Positions 7,707 to 13,773 of a DNA stretch of 13,905 nucleotides are shown here, in pieces. The position numbers and the translations under genes were made by a program. Source of the stretch: Chlamydia trachomatis (lineage in GTDB: Bacteria; Chlamydiota; Chlamydiia; Chlamydiales; 2-12-FULL-49-11); contig CAMCSI010000016.1 in the NCBI GenBank assembly GCA_945877885.1, forward strand, positions 1 through 13,905, read 5' to 3'. The notes under the pieces are model-generated. The model had not been told where the DNA came from and made no database searches. It was given only the letters and a program-made list of their open reading frames with translations. Within the stretch, counting starts at the first letter, position 1, and each line of letters begins with the position of its first letter.

Positions 7707-7747
7707 GAAGTGTCTTTCCGAAAAAAGACACTAAAAATTCATAATTG
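7667..7747 (-). ncRNA. candidate ~80-nt small RNA, minus strand
   Basis: On the minus strand a promoter (-35 7777-7782, -10 7754-7759) predicts a start near 7747. The transcript would contain a 9-bp hairpin, AGTGTCTTT paired with AAAGACACT (7732-7709), with a 6-nt loop. It ends in a GC-rich hairpin followed by six U. It lies in a spacer with no coding frame and points against the end of the malic enzyme gene. Promoter, hairpin, terminator and about 80 nt in length are the standard plan of a trans-acting sRNA. Its last bases lie 4 bp from the malic enzyme stop codon, so readthrough would make antisense to that mRNA. No known RNA family was recognised. Confidence 0.55.
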
Positions 7748-7753
7748 GTCATA

Positions 7754-7782
7754 ATTATGAACATTGACTAATTATAAGTCAA
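7754..7782 (-). promoter_or_regulatory. sigma70-like promoter of the candidate sRNA
   Basis: Read on the minus strand, TTGACT (7782-7777) and CATAAT (7759-7754) are separated by exactly 17 bp. Each box has one mismatch to consensus. The -10 box falls within a 9-6-9 inverted repeat, TTCATAATT (7738-7746) and AATTATGAA (7753-7761). The -35 box is one half of TTGACT (7764-7769) / AGTCAA (7777-7782), so both boxes sit in symmetric DNA that a regulator could bind. Confidence 0.55.
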
Positions 7783-7789
7783 ATATAAT

Positions 7790-7914
7790 AAAAAACTTGA
7801 ACTTGGAGAGGGCAGAGTATTTAGCCTCAGCACTACTATTAATCACTTAACTTATTCATAATCAAGTAAATACTAGATTGCCACGGTTAACCCTCCCCCG
7901 GGTACTTTCTACCC
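7790..7914 (-). ncRNA. candidate structured RNA, minus strand, family unknown
   Basis: No coding frame. Read as minus-strand RNA, several nested stems form: GGGUA/UACCC (7914-7910 with 7904-7900, 5-nt loop); GGGGAG with CUCUCC (7898-7893 with 7810-7805); a short GGCA/UGCC step (7882-7879 with 7814-7811); AGUAUUUA with UAAAUACU (7874-7867 with 7823-7816); and CUUGAUU with AGUUAAG (7866-7860 with 7852-7846, 7-nt loop), stacked directly on the previous stem. The first long stem and the last hairpin need G-U pairs (one and two respectively). Read as plus-strand RNA those positions are A-C mismatches, so the minus strand is favoured. A U6 run (7795-7790) follows about 9 nt after the outer stem. 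GGTTAACC (7885-7892) is an 8-bp palindrome in the bulge. No clear promoter was found upstream on the minus strand. Confidence 0.4.
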
Positions 7915-7990
7915 TTTATGATACTAAAAGGGGACATTTCTAAAAAACACTTACAAATAAGATATTAAAATATCAATTCAATGTTAATTA

Positions 7991-7999
7991 TGCTATAAT
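7991..7999 (+). promoter_or_regulatory. extended -10 promoter of the LRR gene
   Basis: TGCTATAAT is an exact extended -10 element (TGn plus TATAAT). No good -35 hexamer lies 16-18 bp upstream, as is usual for extended -10 promoters. Transcription would start near 8006, leaving a 25-nt leader that contains AAAAGGA before ATG 8031. Confidence 0.65.
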
Positions 8000-8030
8000 T
8001 AATGTATTATTAATAAAAAAGGATTTTTTT

Positions 8031-8900
8031 ATGGAAAATATTACTAACGTTACCTCACCTGATACTACCAGATTAAACTTAGAAAGACGGCCGGCAGTGT
8101 TTCATCTAGACTCCCACCTACTTGGAAGAATTGCTGCTTTTTGCCCAGGTGAAATGCATTCACTTTCAAGAGAGGCAACAACCGCCCATCTTAATAACAT
8201 GGTTGTTATCCTTCGAAAGTTTGTAAAAGAAAATACCGATATAAGGCATCGCCTAAGTGATTTGAGTTTAACAGCTCTAACCCCTGTAAATAAGGATAAA
8301 AACCTTTATATAGAGTCTGCACTTGTGAATAAGATGTTTCAAGAAATGCTTTTCGATATATATCCTCTTACCAGACAATTATTAGGTGCAGAGCCTTCTA
8401 TGGGTGATGTCTATAATCTATTAGAACGAAAAGACTCAAGCAAAATACTTCAAGATTTAAGACAGAAATTAGGTCATTCTTCGAAAATAGTTGCTCAAAA
8501 TTTGCGTGGGGCGCCACATAATTTTCCGATTCCTCAAGGCTTAAAAGAAGGAAGATCATGGTTTGAAGGAATTGTTGCCGGTGCGTTGTATCTTTCTGAT
8601 GTTACAACTTTAGATTTAAGTAATAAAGAATTGAGAATTTTCCCTTTAGAACTAATATTTTTGAGAAATCTTGAGCGCCTTAATCTTAGTGGTAACTTAC
8701 TGACTAATCTACCAGAGTTCCTGATAAGATTGCAAAGCTGCGTTGAAATTCAATTAGAAAATAATAAAATTTCATTGGGTAAGTTATCCCCTCAGCTGCA
8801 AGATTTTTTGATAGAAAGGGGAGTGAATCTGGATGAGCTACAACGCTCTCAACGAATTGATGCCCCAGAAGAGGGCGGTGGTGGCGGCGGAAAAAAATAG
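8031..8900 (+). CDS. leucine-rich-repeat protein with F-box-like N-terminus, candidate effector
   Basis: A 289-residue protein with no signal peptide or membrane span. Residues about 191-250 form two to three LRR units: TLDLSNKELRIFPLEL, then LERLNLSGNLLTNLPEFL, then a degenerate VEIQLENNKISLGKL. Near the N-terminus LDSHLLGRIAAFCPGEMHSL (26-45) has the spacing of an F-box helix pair (L-x-x-x-LL-x-x-I-x-x-F-x-x-x-x-x-x-L). The middle (about 57-160) is helical and unassigned. The protein ends in E-E, six Gly and two Lys, a low-complexity tail encoded by a short GC-rich run. F-box plus LRR proteins are eukaryotic ubiquitin-ligase adaptors, and intracellular bacteria use look-alikes as secreted effectors; here that is inference. 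A separate promoter serves the gene. It ends 2 bp from the convergent next gene. Confidence 0.75.
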   Translation: MENITNVTSPDTTRLNLERRPAVFHLDSHLLGRIAAFCPGEMHSLSREATTAHLNNMVVILRKFVKENTDIRHRLSDLSLTALTPVNKDKNLYIESALVNKMFQEMLFDIYPLTRQLLGAEPSMGDVYNLLERKDSSKILQDLRQKLGHSSKIVAQNLRGAPHNFPIPQGLKEGRSWFEGIVAGALYLSDVTTLDLSNKELRIFPLELIFLRNLERLNLSGNLLTNLPEFLIRLQSCVEIQLENNKISLGKLSPQLQDFLIERGVNLDELQRSQRIDAPEEGGGGGGKK

Positions 8901-8902
8901 AG

Positions 8903-9343
8903 TTAGGGTTTTAGCTTAGAAAATTTAGCGATAAATTCCCCGTTGGATTCAATTTCAGGTTGCTTTCGTACATACTCTAGCTGTTTAGTAATTCCAATGA
9001 TTTTGGGAATTTTCCAACCTTGCACGGTTTTGTTTTCTTCATTTCTTGCTGAGTAATAAATAATTCCAAAATGTAAAAAGTGTAAATCCTGTTTTTGAGA
9101 TACGTTATTGGTAATCTTTGCAACAGCAAGGGCTTTTTCCTTGCCTAAAGAATCATCTAGTGGGGAAATATTAATCGCTTTTAAATCTTTGATAGCTTTT
9201 GTGAAATTATTTCTAAAATTAATCGTTGGTATTTTCACTCCCCGATATTTAGTTGCATTTTCCTCCTGACCGGCTTTTTTTAGGATGCGATTAACAATCA
9301 TAATATATTCAGCTTTGGAAAGATATGTCTTTAAAGATTTCAT
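8903..9343 (-). CDS. hypothetical protein, 146 aa
   Basis: I chose ATG 9343 because AAAGAGA lies about 6 nt upstream of it. The frame can be extended to 9382, but those 13 residues come from AT-rich spacer. The product is basic and soluble, without signal peptide, membrane span or a motif I recognise. The N-terminus (MKSLKTYLSKAEYIMIVNRI) looks helical. A hydrophobic strand pair around LHFLHFGIIYYSAR and an Ile/Lys-rich segment near KIPKIIGITK follow. Its stop codon is 2 bp from the stop of the convergent LRR gene, and no terminator separates them, so the transcripts probably overlap. It is divergent from the thiol peroxidase operon. Confidence 0.6.
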   Translation of the reverse strand: MKSLKTYLSKAEYIMIVNRILKKAGQEENATKYRGVKIPTINFRNNFTKAIKDLKAINISPLDDSLGKEKALAVAKITNNVSQKQDLHFLHFGIIYYSARNEENKTVQGWKIPKIIGITKQLEYVRKQPEIESNGEFIAKFSKLKP

Positions 9344-9428
9344 ATAACATCTCTTTGTTAAATAATTTTTAAATTTTAACAATATCTTTATATAATAGCT
9401 ATAAAATACTATAAGAAGAAATCAAAGC

Positions 9429-9456
9429 TTGATATGGAAAATAAAATGTATATACT
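9429..9456 (+). promoter_or_regulatory. sigma70-like promoter of the tpx operon
   Basis: TTGATA (9429-9434) and TATACT (9451-9456) are separated by 16 bp, each with one mismatch to consensus. The predicted start near 9463 leaves only about 15 nt before the TTG start codon, just enough for AAAAGGAG (9464-9471). Confidence 0.6.
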
Positions 9457-9477
9457 CATTATTAAAAGGAGATCATT

Positions 9478-9987
9478 TTGGCCGGAACAACTTTGAAAGG
9501 GGAAGTGGTAAAATTAGAGGGAAGTTTCTTAAAACCTAAGGAGCTAGCACCAGATTTTTCACTCTCTAGCATAGATTTATCATGTAAAACATTAAAGAGC
9601 TTTACTGGGAAGAAGAAAGTGATTGCAACTGTTCCAAGTGTTGATACAGAAGTTTGTAGTATGGAATCAAGAGAAATTAACAAATTAGCGATTCATTATC
9701 CATCCATGCTTTTTATAATTGTCTCAAAAGATCTTCCATTTGCGCAGAAGAGATTTTGTAAAGAGGCTGGGCTAAATAACATTATTACCCTATCAGACAT
9801 TCGGTCAACTTCAAATTTTGCAAGAAATTACGGTGTTTTGATTAAATCAGGACCTTTAGACGGACTGTTGGCTAGAAGTATTGTGTTATTAGATGAGTCA
9901 GATAAGGTGGTCTACTCAGAGCTTACAGATAAAATAGAAATAGCTCCAAATTTTGTGGAGTTAAAAAATGCTATCGAAAGGATGTGA
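9478..9987 (+). CDS. tpx: thiol peroxidase (atypical 2-Cys peroxiredoxin)
   Basis: A 169-residue Tpx-type peroxiredoxin that reduces hydrogen and alkyl peroxides with thioredoxin as electron donor. Motifs seen: PSVDTEVC with Thr57 and the peroxidatic Cys60; LPFAQKRFC (86-94) with the resolving Cys94; EAGLNNIITLSD (96-107); and GLLARSIVLLDE with Arg133. The length and Cys spacing match E. coli Tpx (Cys61/Cys95). An extra Cys36 is present. The start is TTG 9478: a strong AAAAGGAG lies 6 nt upstream, no in-frame ATG exists in the short leader, and the resulting N-terminus fits the family. It is first in a probable operon with the membrane protein 3 bp downstream and the glycosidase gene. The N-terminal residue is Met despite TTG. 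Confidence 0.93.
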   Translation: MAGTTLKGEVVKLEGSFLKPKELAPDFSLSSIDLSCKTLKSFTGKKKVIATVPSVDTEVCSMESREINKLAIHYPSMLFIIVSKDLPFAQKRFCKEAGLNNIITLSDIRSTSNFARNYGVLIKSGPLDGLLARSIVLLDESDKVVYSELTDKIEIAPNFVELKNAIERM

Positions 9988-9990
9988 TCT

Positions 9991-10341
9991 ATGTTTCTTT
10001 TGTTTCGGTTTTTTATCACTCTGATAGTGGTGATTTTAATAGGAAAACAGGTTCCTGGATTTGTGATTGAAAACGAGGTGGATGCTTTTTTCTTTGCCGT
10101 GATTTTAAGTGCTGTAAATGCGGTCATTAGACCTATTCTCACCCTGATCACTTTGCCAATTACCATCTTAACTCTTGGTTTATTTACCTTGGTGATTAAC
10201 TTTTTCACTTTCTATTTAGCTTCCATCCTATCCTATGGGGTACACTTTCAATCCTTTTCAGCTCTTTTTTGGGGAGCATTTTCAGTGTGGGTGGCAGGGG
10301 TAATTACTAATAGATTCATTTGGAAAGTAAATATCTATTGA
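9991..10341 (+). CDS. YvlD/phage-holin-4 family small membrane protein
   Basis: A 116-residue integral membrane protein with four hydrophobic segments (about residues 2-19, 31-50, 52-82 and 88-108). The block NAVIRPILTLITLPIT followed by ILTLGLFTLVIN (43-70) is the hallmark of the phage holin family 4 superfamily IV / YvlD proteins. These are common chromosomal membrane proteins of unclear role, and the holin name does not imply a prophage; no phage gene is nearby. The start is ATG 9991, 3 bp after the tpx stop, with AAAGGA inside the tpx end serving as ribosome site, so the two genes are very probably co-transcribed. Confidence 0.85.
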   Translation: MFLLFRFFITLIVVILIGKQVPGFVIENEVDAFFFAVILSAVNAVIRPILTLITLPITILTLGLFTLVINFFTFYLASILSYGVHFQSFSALFWGAFSVWVAGVITNRFIWKVNIY

Positions 10342-10376
10342 ATAGTCCTTGTAAATCGTGTTAGAGAGAGAGTAAC

Positions 10377-10415
10377 ATGAGGTTTTTTTGGCATTTTTCC
10401 CCCGCAATAAATTAA
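10377..10415 (+). other. short ATG-started frame across a T7 tract at the GH5 start
   Basis: ATG 10377 follows a purine-rich GAGAGAGAG at good distance, but its frame stops after 12 codons at 10413-10415. It spans a run of seven T (10383-10389). With eight T it would join the GH5 frame and read MRFFLAFFPRNK. With seven T the GH5 frame must begin at TTG 10388, for which GAGG (10379-10382) is an acceptable ribosome site. The run may be a slippage site, a sequencing error or irrelevant. Confidence 0.4.
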
Positions 10416-12394
10416 TCAAACGTGAAGTAGGGGAGCTTGGGATTGAGTCAATCAGTTCTAAAGAGAGTTTCTTATCCATCCAAGATTATTACAAAAACAA
10501 CCCATCCTTTGAAGAAATTCATGTAAAAAAAGATAAGTTTATCGATGAAAACGGAAGAGAGGTGACTTTTAGGGGGATTAATATTGCAGCAAAGATTCCG
10601 CTTACCGACACCGCTCATTTAGAATCTGATAAAAACCGAAAAATATCTTTTGTAAATACCCCTTTTCCAATTGCTGATGCACCTATTCATTTGGCTAGGT
10701 TAAAATACTTGGGATTTAATTTACTAAGGTGGGTGGTTCCCTGGGAAGCTATTTGCCCTAATGAACCAGGTGTTTATGATCTTGCCTATTTAGAGTATTT
10801 AGATGAAATCGTAACACTTATAAAAAAATATGGCTTTTTTGTTCTGATTGATTTTCATCAAGATGTTTGGTCACGTTTTACAGGAGGCTCTGGTGCACCC
10901 CTTTGGACTTTGGAAAAACTAGGTCTTTTGATTGATCACTTTGAACCAACCCTTGCCTCTATAAGCCACAGAAAAAAAACTATTTACCCTCTTGGACATC
11001 TGTTTTGGGCGACAAATGCAGATAGATATGCTGCAAAAACCATGTATACCCTGTTTTTTGGCGGTAATGTTTTTGCCCCTGATTTTACTATCGATGGGAT
11101 AGCTGTGCAAGATTATTTACAAAACCATTATATGGATGCCATCACTCTTTGTGCAAAGAAGTTAAAAAGACATTCGCACATTATTGGGTTTGATATCATG
11201 AACGAGCCCCACCTTGGGTATATTAGCTGTAAAGATTTATCCAAATACCATGGATTATTTCGCCTTGGACCATCACCGCTGCCATTGCAGGGTTTTGCTC
11301 TTGCTGAAGGGGTAGTTCAGGAAATTGATATCTTTGAGAAACGGTTATTACGCATTAAAAGTACTCATAAAATTATATACGATCCAGAAGGTAAAAGTGT
11401 TTGGAAAGATGGAGTATGTCTTTGGAAAAAATATGGAGTTTGGGGCTATGATAAACATGACAAGCCTACTCTCTTAAGAAAGAATTATTTTGCCACACAT
11501 CGAGCAAATGAAGATTTCTATCTCCCTTTTATTAAAAGCGTTTGTGAAAAGCTCTCACACATTGATCCGGGGAAAATTTGCTTTATTGAACACGCTACAG
11601 GTCACCCAATCCCTAAACTATTGCATCTTCCTTATAAAATTGGATTTTCAGGTCATTGGTATGATGCATTTGTGATATCGATGAGAAAGGTATGGAATTT
11701 CATCTCTGTAGATATGCTTACCCACAAAATTAAGGTTAGTTTGCCACATTATGTGCAGAAGCATTTGTCTATGCAGATTTCTCGCTTGGTAAAACTTGTT
11801 CAACGCGCCTCAGGTAAGATTCCATTTCTTTTAAGTGAATTTGGCATCCCTTTTGATTTGAATAGAAAAAGGGCTTATAGAAGCGGAAATTTTAAAAAAC
11901 AAAAAGAGGGGCTTGAGAGATCTTTTCGAGCAGTAGAACGAGCGATGGTCTCTTGCATTCTTTGGAATTATACCTCTGTCAATTCAAATGAAAAAGGCGA
12001 TCTTTGGAACAACGAAGACTTTTCTATCTTTAGCTTAGATCAAGTGAAATCTGAGGATGATCCATATGCAGGCGTACGAGGTAAAGAGGCAATTGTAAGA
12101 CCCTATCCAGTCAAGGTGCCGGGCTCGCTCATAAGTTATTCTTTTAACGGGGAAGATGGCTTTTTTTCCTGCACCTTCGAGCACGATATCGAAAATAAAT
12201 ATCCACTAGAGATTTTTCTTCCATCGATTCATTTTGGTAAAGGGTTTGAAGTTCATACCTCCTTTGGAGCTCATGAAGTAAACTATAAAGAACAAAAACT
12301 TCTTTTTTACCCCCTTAGTAAAGAGGGTACTATGCACAAAGTGAATATTTACAAAAAAGAAACACTTAAGAAAAAAGATAAAAAGAAAATCTAA
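10388..12394 (+). CDS. GH5 endoglycoceramidase-like / steryl-glucosidase-like glycoside hydrolase
   Basis: A 668-residue (beta/alpha)8-barrel glycosidase plus a C-terminal beta domain. Motifs: VTFRGINIAAK (59-69); RWVVPWEAICP (114-124); VLIDFHQDVWSRF (152-164); the acid/base Glu273 in GFDIMNEPHLGY; SGHWYD (421-426); the nucleophile Glu484 in LLSEFGIPFD; and WNYTSVNSN-x-x-GD-x-WN-x-EDFSIFS (526-548). The last block and the NEPH-x-GY form resemble fungal EGCrP-type enzymes (GH5 subfamily 12) that split glucosylceramide or sterol glucoside. No signal peptide is seen, so it is cytoplasmic or exported by a non-Sec route. The product is unusually long for GH5 and ends in a Lys-rich tail. The start is TTG 10388 or, with a frameshift, ATG 10377. 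It is third in the tpx operon and overlaps the convergent peptidase by 4 bp. The family is sure; the substrate is inferred. Confidence 0.85.
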   Translation: MAFFPRNKLIKREVGELGIESISSKESFLSIQDYYKNNPSFEEIHVKKDKFIDENGREVTFRGINIAAKIPLTDTAHLESDKNRKISFVNTPFPIADAPIHLARLKYLGFNLLRWVVPWEAICPNEPGVYDLAYLEYLDEIVTLIKKYGFFVLIDFHQDVWSRFTGGSGAPLWTLEKLGLLIDHFEPTLASISHRKKTIYPLGHLFWATNADRYAAKTMYTLFFGGNVFAPDFTIDGIAVQDYLQNHYMDAITLCAKKLKRHSHIIGFDIMNEPHLGYISCKDLSKYHGLFRLGPSPLPLQGFALAEGVVQEIDIFEKRLLRIKSTHKIIYDPEGKSVWKDGVCLWKKYGVWGYDKHDKPTLLRKNYFATHRANEDFYLPFIKSVCEKLSHIDPGKICFIEHATGHPIPKLLHLPYKIGFSGHWYDAFVISMRKVWNFISVDMLTHKIKVSLPHYVQKHLSMQISRLVKLVQRASGKIPFLLSEFGIPFDLNRKRAYRSGNFKKQKEGLERSFRAVERAMVSCILWNYTSVNSNEKGDLWNNEDFSIFSLDQVKSEDDPYAGVRGKEAIVRPYPVKVPGSLISYSFNGEDGFFSCTFEHDIENKYPLEIFLPSIHFGKGFEVHTSFGAHEVNYKEQKLLFYPLSKEGTMHKVNIYKKETLKKKDKKKI

Positions 12395-13731
12395 TGAGCA
12401 AGTGCGCCCAATGGATCCCAAGGTTCAAGCTCTAAAGGTTTTGAGTGATAGGCTTCATAAATAGCTTTTGTTAGGTATTTTTTATGAATGGCCACTTCAA
12501 ACATGTATTCATCAAACCACTTATCTGTCATGATGAAATACCCTTTATCACCGCCTTTATCTCCCCAGCTATTTTCAACACGCCAGCGATTAGGCTCCCC
12601 ATTTACAAGATTTACCGCTGTAAAAAGCATCGCATGAGTCATCTTACTTTCGCCATAATTCATTCGATTAGCTTTATCTAGCTTAAAGGTAGTGTTATAT
12701 AGATGTTCATACTGATAAAGTTCAGAATCCATGATTCCAAGATCTCTGTGGAAAAACTTTCCTACATCACAACCAAACCAAACTGCAGTATTATCTTTTA
12801 AAGAGGTGGTTGCCGCTTTTTTCATCACATCAATGGTGACATTTAAATACCTTACAATTTGACCTTCCACTACATTACCAAGATATTTTACCGTATAAGC
12901 CCTTCCATAAGGTGTGCTGCTTCTTGGGCTATCTACCAAACAAACCATATCATTTAGTGGGAAGTTAACATGCTCAGTAAAAAAGGCTTTTGGAGTAAGA
13001 TCTCTTACTGAATGAAATTTTTTATCCTTATCCACATATTCCCAATCAAATTTTGTAGGAGGCTCCCCAAAATGAGTAGCCATAATTCTATAGGCTTCAT
13101 TCATCATTTGAGATTTTGCAGATTCAAGATTCTTCTCATTATCTTTTTTACTTTTAATTGCTCTAAGAGTTTCTGCCCACTCTCTAAGTTTTAGAGTAAG
13201 GATGTAGTTAATAGAGGAAGAATTAAGGGACGCTTCACTATCTGGGTAGACAGATTTTGGAACAAGACCATACTTATTAATGATGTTGACAAGCATATCC
13301 CACTGACCACCGTCTGAAAGGGGATCTTTCAATAAATGGGAGACAAGCCTTCCATCAAAAGGTTCCTCTGCCGTTTTGATGATACTTTCTAAAAAGTAAT
13401 TGGATTTTTCTAATTTATCCCAAAAAAACAGATAACTTTGGGAAAATTCAAACTCCTCTAGCTTATGCTTTTTAGCAAATGGAATGCGCATTAAATTCAA
13501 TGCGGCAAAAAGCCAACATCTACCACTTTTATGTTGATTGGTGGCTTTAATTTCAGGGGTAACTTTTTCAGAAAAAGTGTGATCGATAAGAGAAAAACGC
13601 TCCCAATTCATAGCAACATCATGAAGATTTCCCCTTGTTAGAGCATTTCTTGCTAAACAAAATGAAGGGTCTTGTTTTAAACCAGCTTTTACTTTTACGA
13701 TCTCTTTTTCAGAAATTTTACCCTTAGACAT
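12391..13731 (-). CDS. pepC: bleomycin hydrolase/PepC-type cysteine aminopeptidase (C1B)
   Basis: A complete 446-residue papain-fold aminopeptidase, normal length for PepC/bleomycin hydrolase, which as a hexameric cage trims peptides from the N-terminus in the cytoplasm. Catalytic elements: the oxyanion Gln66 and nucleophile Cys72 in TNQHKSGRCWLFAALN; His366 in KMTHAMLFTAV; Asn387 in WRVENSWGDKGG. The C-terminus PWDPLGALAH matches the family tail that folds into the active site. I chose ATG 13731 because AAAGGA lies 6 nt upstream. An upstream in-frame ATG (13776) would add 15 residues that overlap the likely -10 box. No signal peptide is present. The 3' end overlaps the convergent GH5 gene by 4 bp and no terminator is seen. 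A role in using host peptides as amino acids is likely but inferred. Confidence 0.95.
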   Translation of the reverse strand: MSKGKISEKEIVKVKAGLKQDPSFCLARNALTRGNLHDVAMNWERFSLIDHTFSEKVTPEIKATNQHKSGRCWLFAALNLMRIPFAKKHKLEEFEFSQSYLFFWDKLEKSNYFLESIIKTAEEPFDGRLVSHLLKDPLSDGGQWDMLVNIINKYGLVPKSVYPDSEASLNSSSINYILTLKLREWAETLRAIKSKKDNEKNLESAKSQMMNEAYRIMATHFGEPPTKFDWEYVDKDKKFHSVRDLTPKAFFTEHVNFPLNDMVCLVDSPRSSTPYGRAYTVKYLGNVVEGQIVRYLNVTIDVMKKAATTSLKDNTAVWFGCDVGKFFHRDLGIMDSELYQYEHLYNTTFKLDKANRMNYGESKMTHAMLFTAVNLVNGEPNRWRVENSWGDKGGDKGYFIMTDKWFDEYMFEVAIHKKYLTKAIYEAYHSKPLELEPWDPLGALAH

Positions 13732-13765
13732 AACTGTTCCTTTTTTTATTAGATTCCAAGATGTT

Positions 13766-13773
13766 ATTCTATA
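13766..13773 (-). promoter_or_regulatory. probable -10 region of the peptidase gene
   Basis: On the minus strand the bases TATAGAAT (13773-13766) give either TATAGA or TAGAAT, about 35 nt upstream of ATG 13731. No good -35 box was found. Its position inside the longer possible N-terminus supports the shorter start. Confidence 0.4.

Noticed and set aside
7709..7732. Plus-strand terminator for malic enzyme
   Set aside because: The hairpin is strong but is followed by AAAAATTC on the plus strand, not by a U-tract.
7764..7789. Plus-strand promoter TTGACT (7764-7769) with TATAAT (7784-7789)
   Set aside because: The spacer is only 14 bp, too short for a normal sigma70 promoter; the minus-strand reading has an ideal 17 bp.
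7900..7920. Plus-strand terminator from GGGTA-CTTTC-TACCC followed by TTT
   Set aside because: Only three T follow and the larger fold fits the minus strand better; kept as part of the minus-strand RNA candidate.
9462..9683. Minus-strand frame opposite the start of tpx
   Set aside because: It is fully antisense to a clearly recognised enzyme, with no independent support.
9912..10208. Minus-strand basic frame opposite the tpx end and the YvlD-type gene
   Set aside because: Lys/Ile-rich composition is what the reverse of a hydrophobic membrane gene gives; the plus-strand genes are recognised.
9991..10341. Prophage or lysis cassette because of the holin name
   Set aside because: This family is mostly chromosomal and no endolysin, integrase or other phage gene is in the window.
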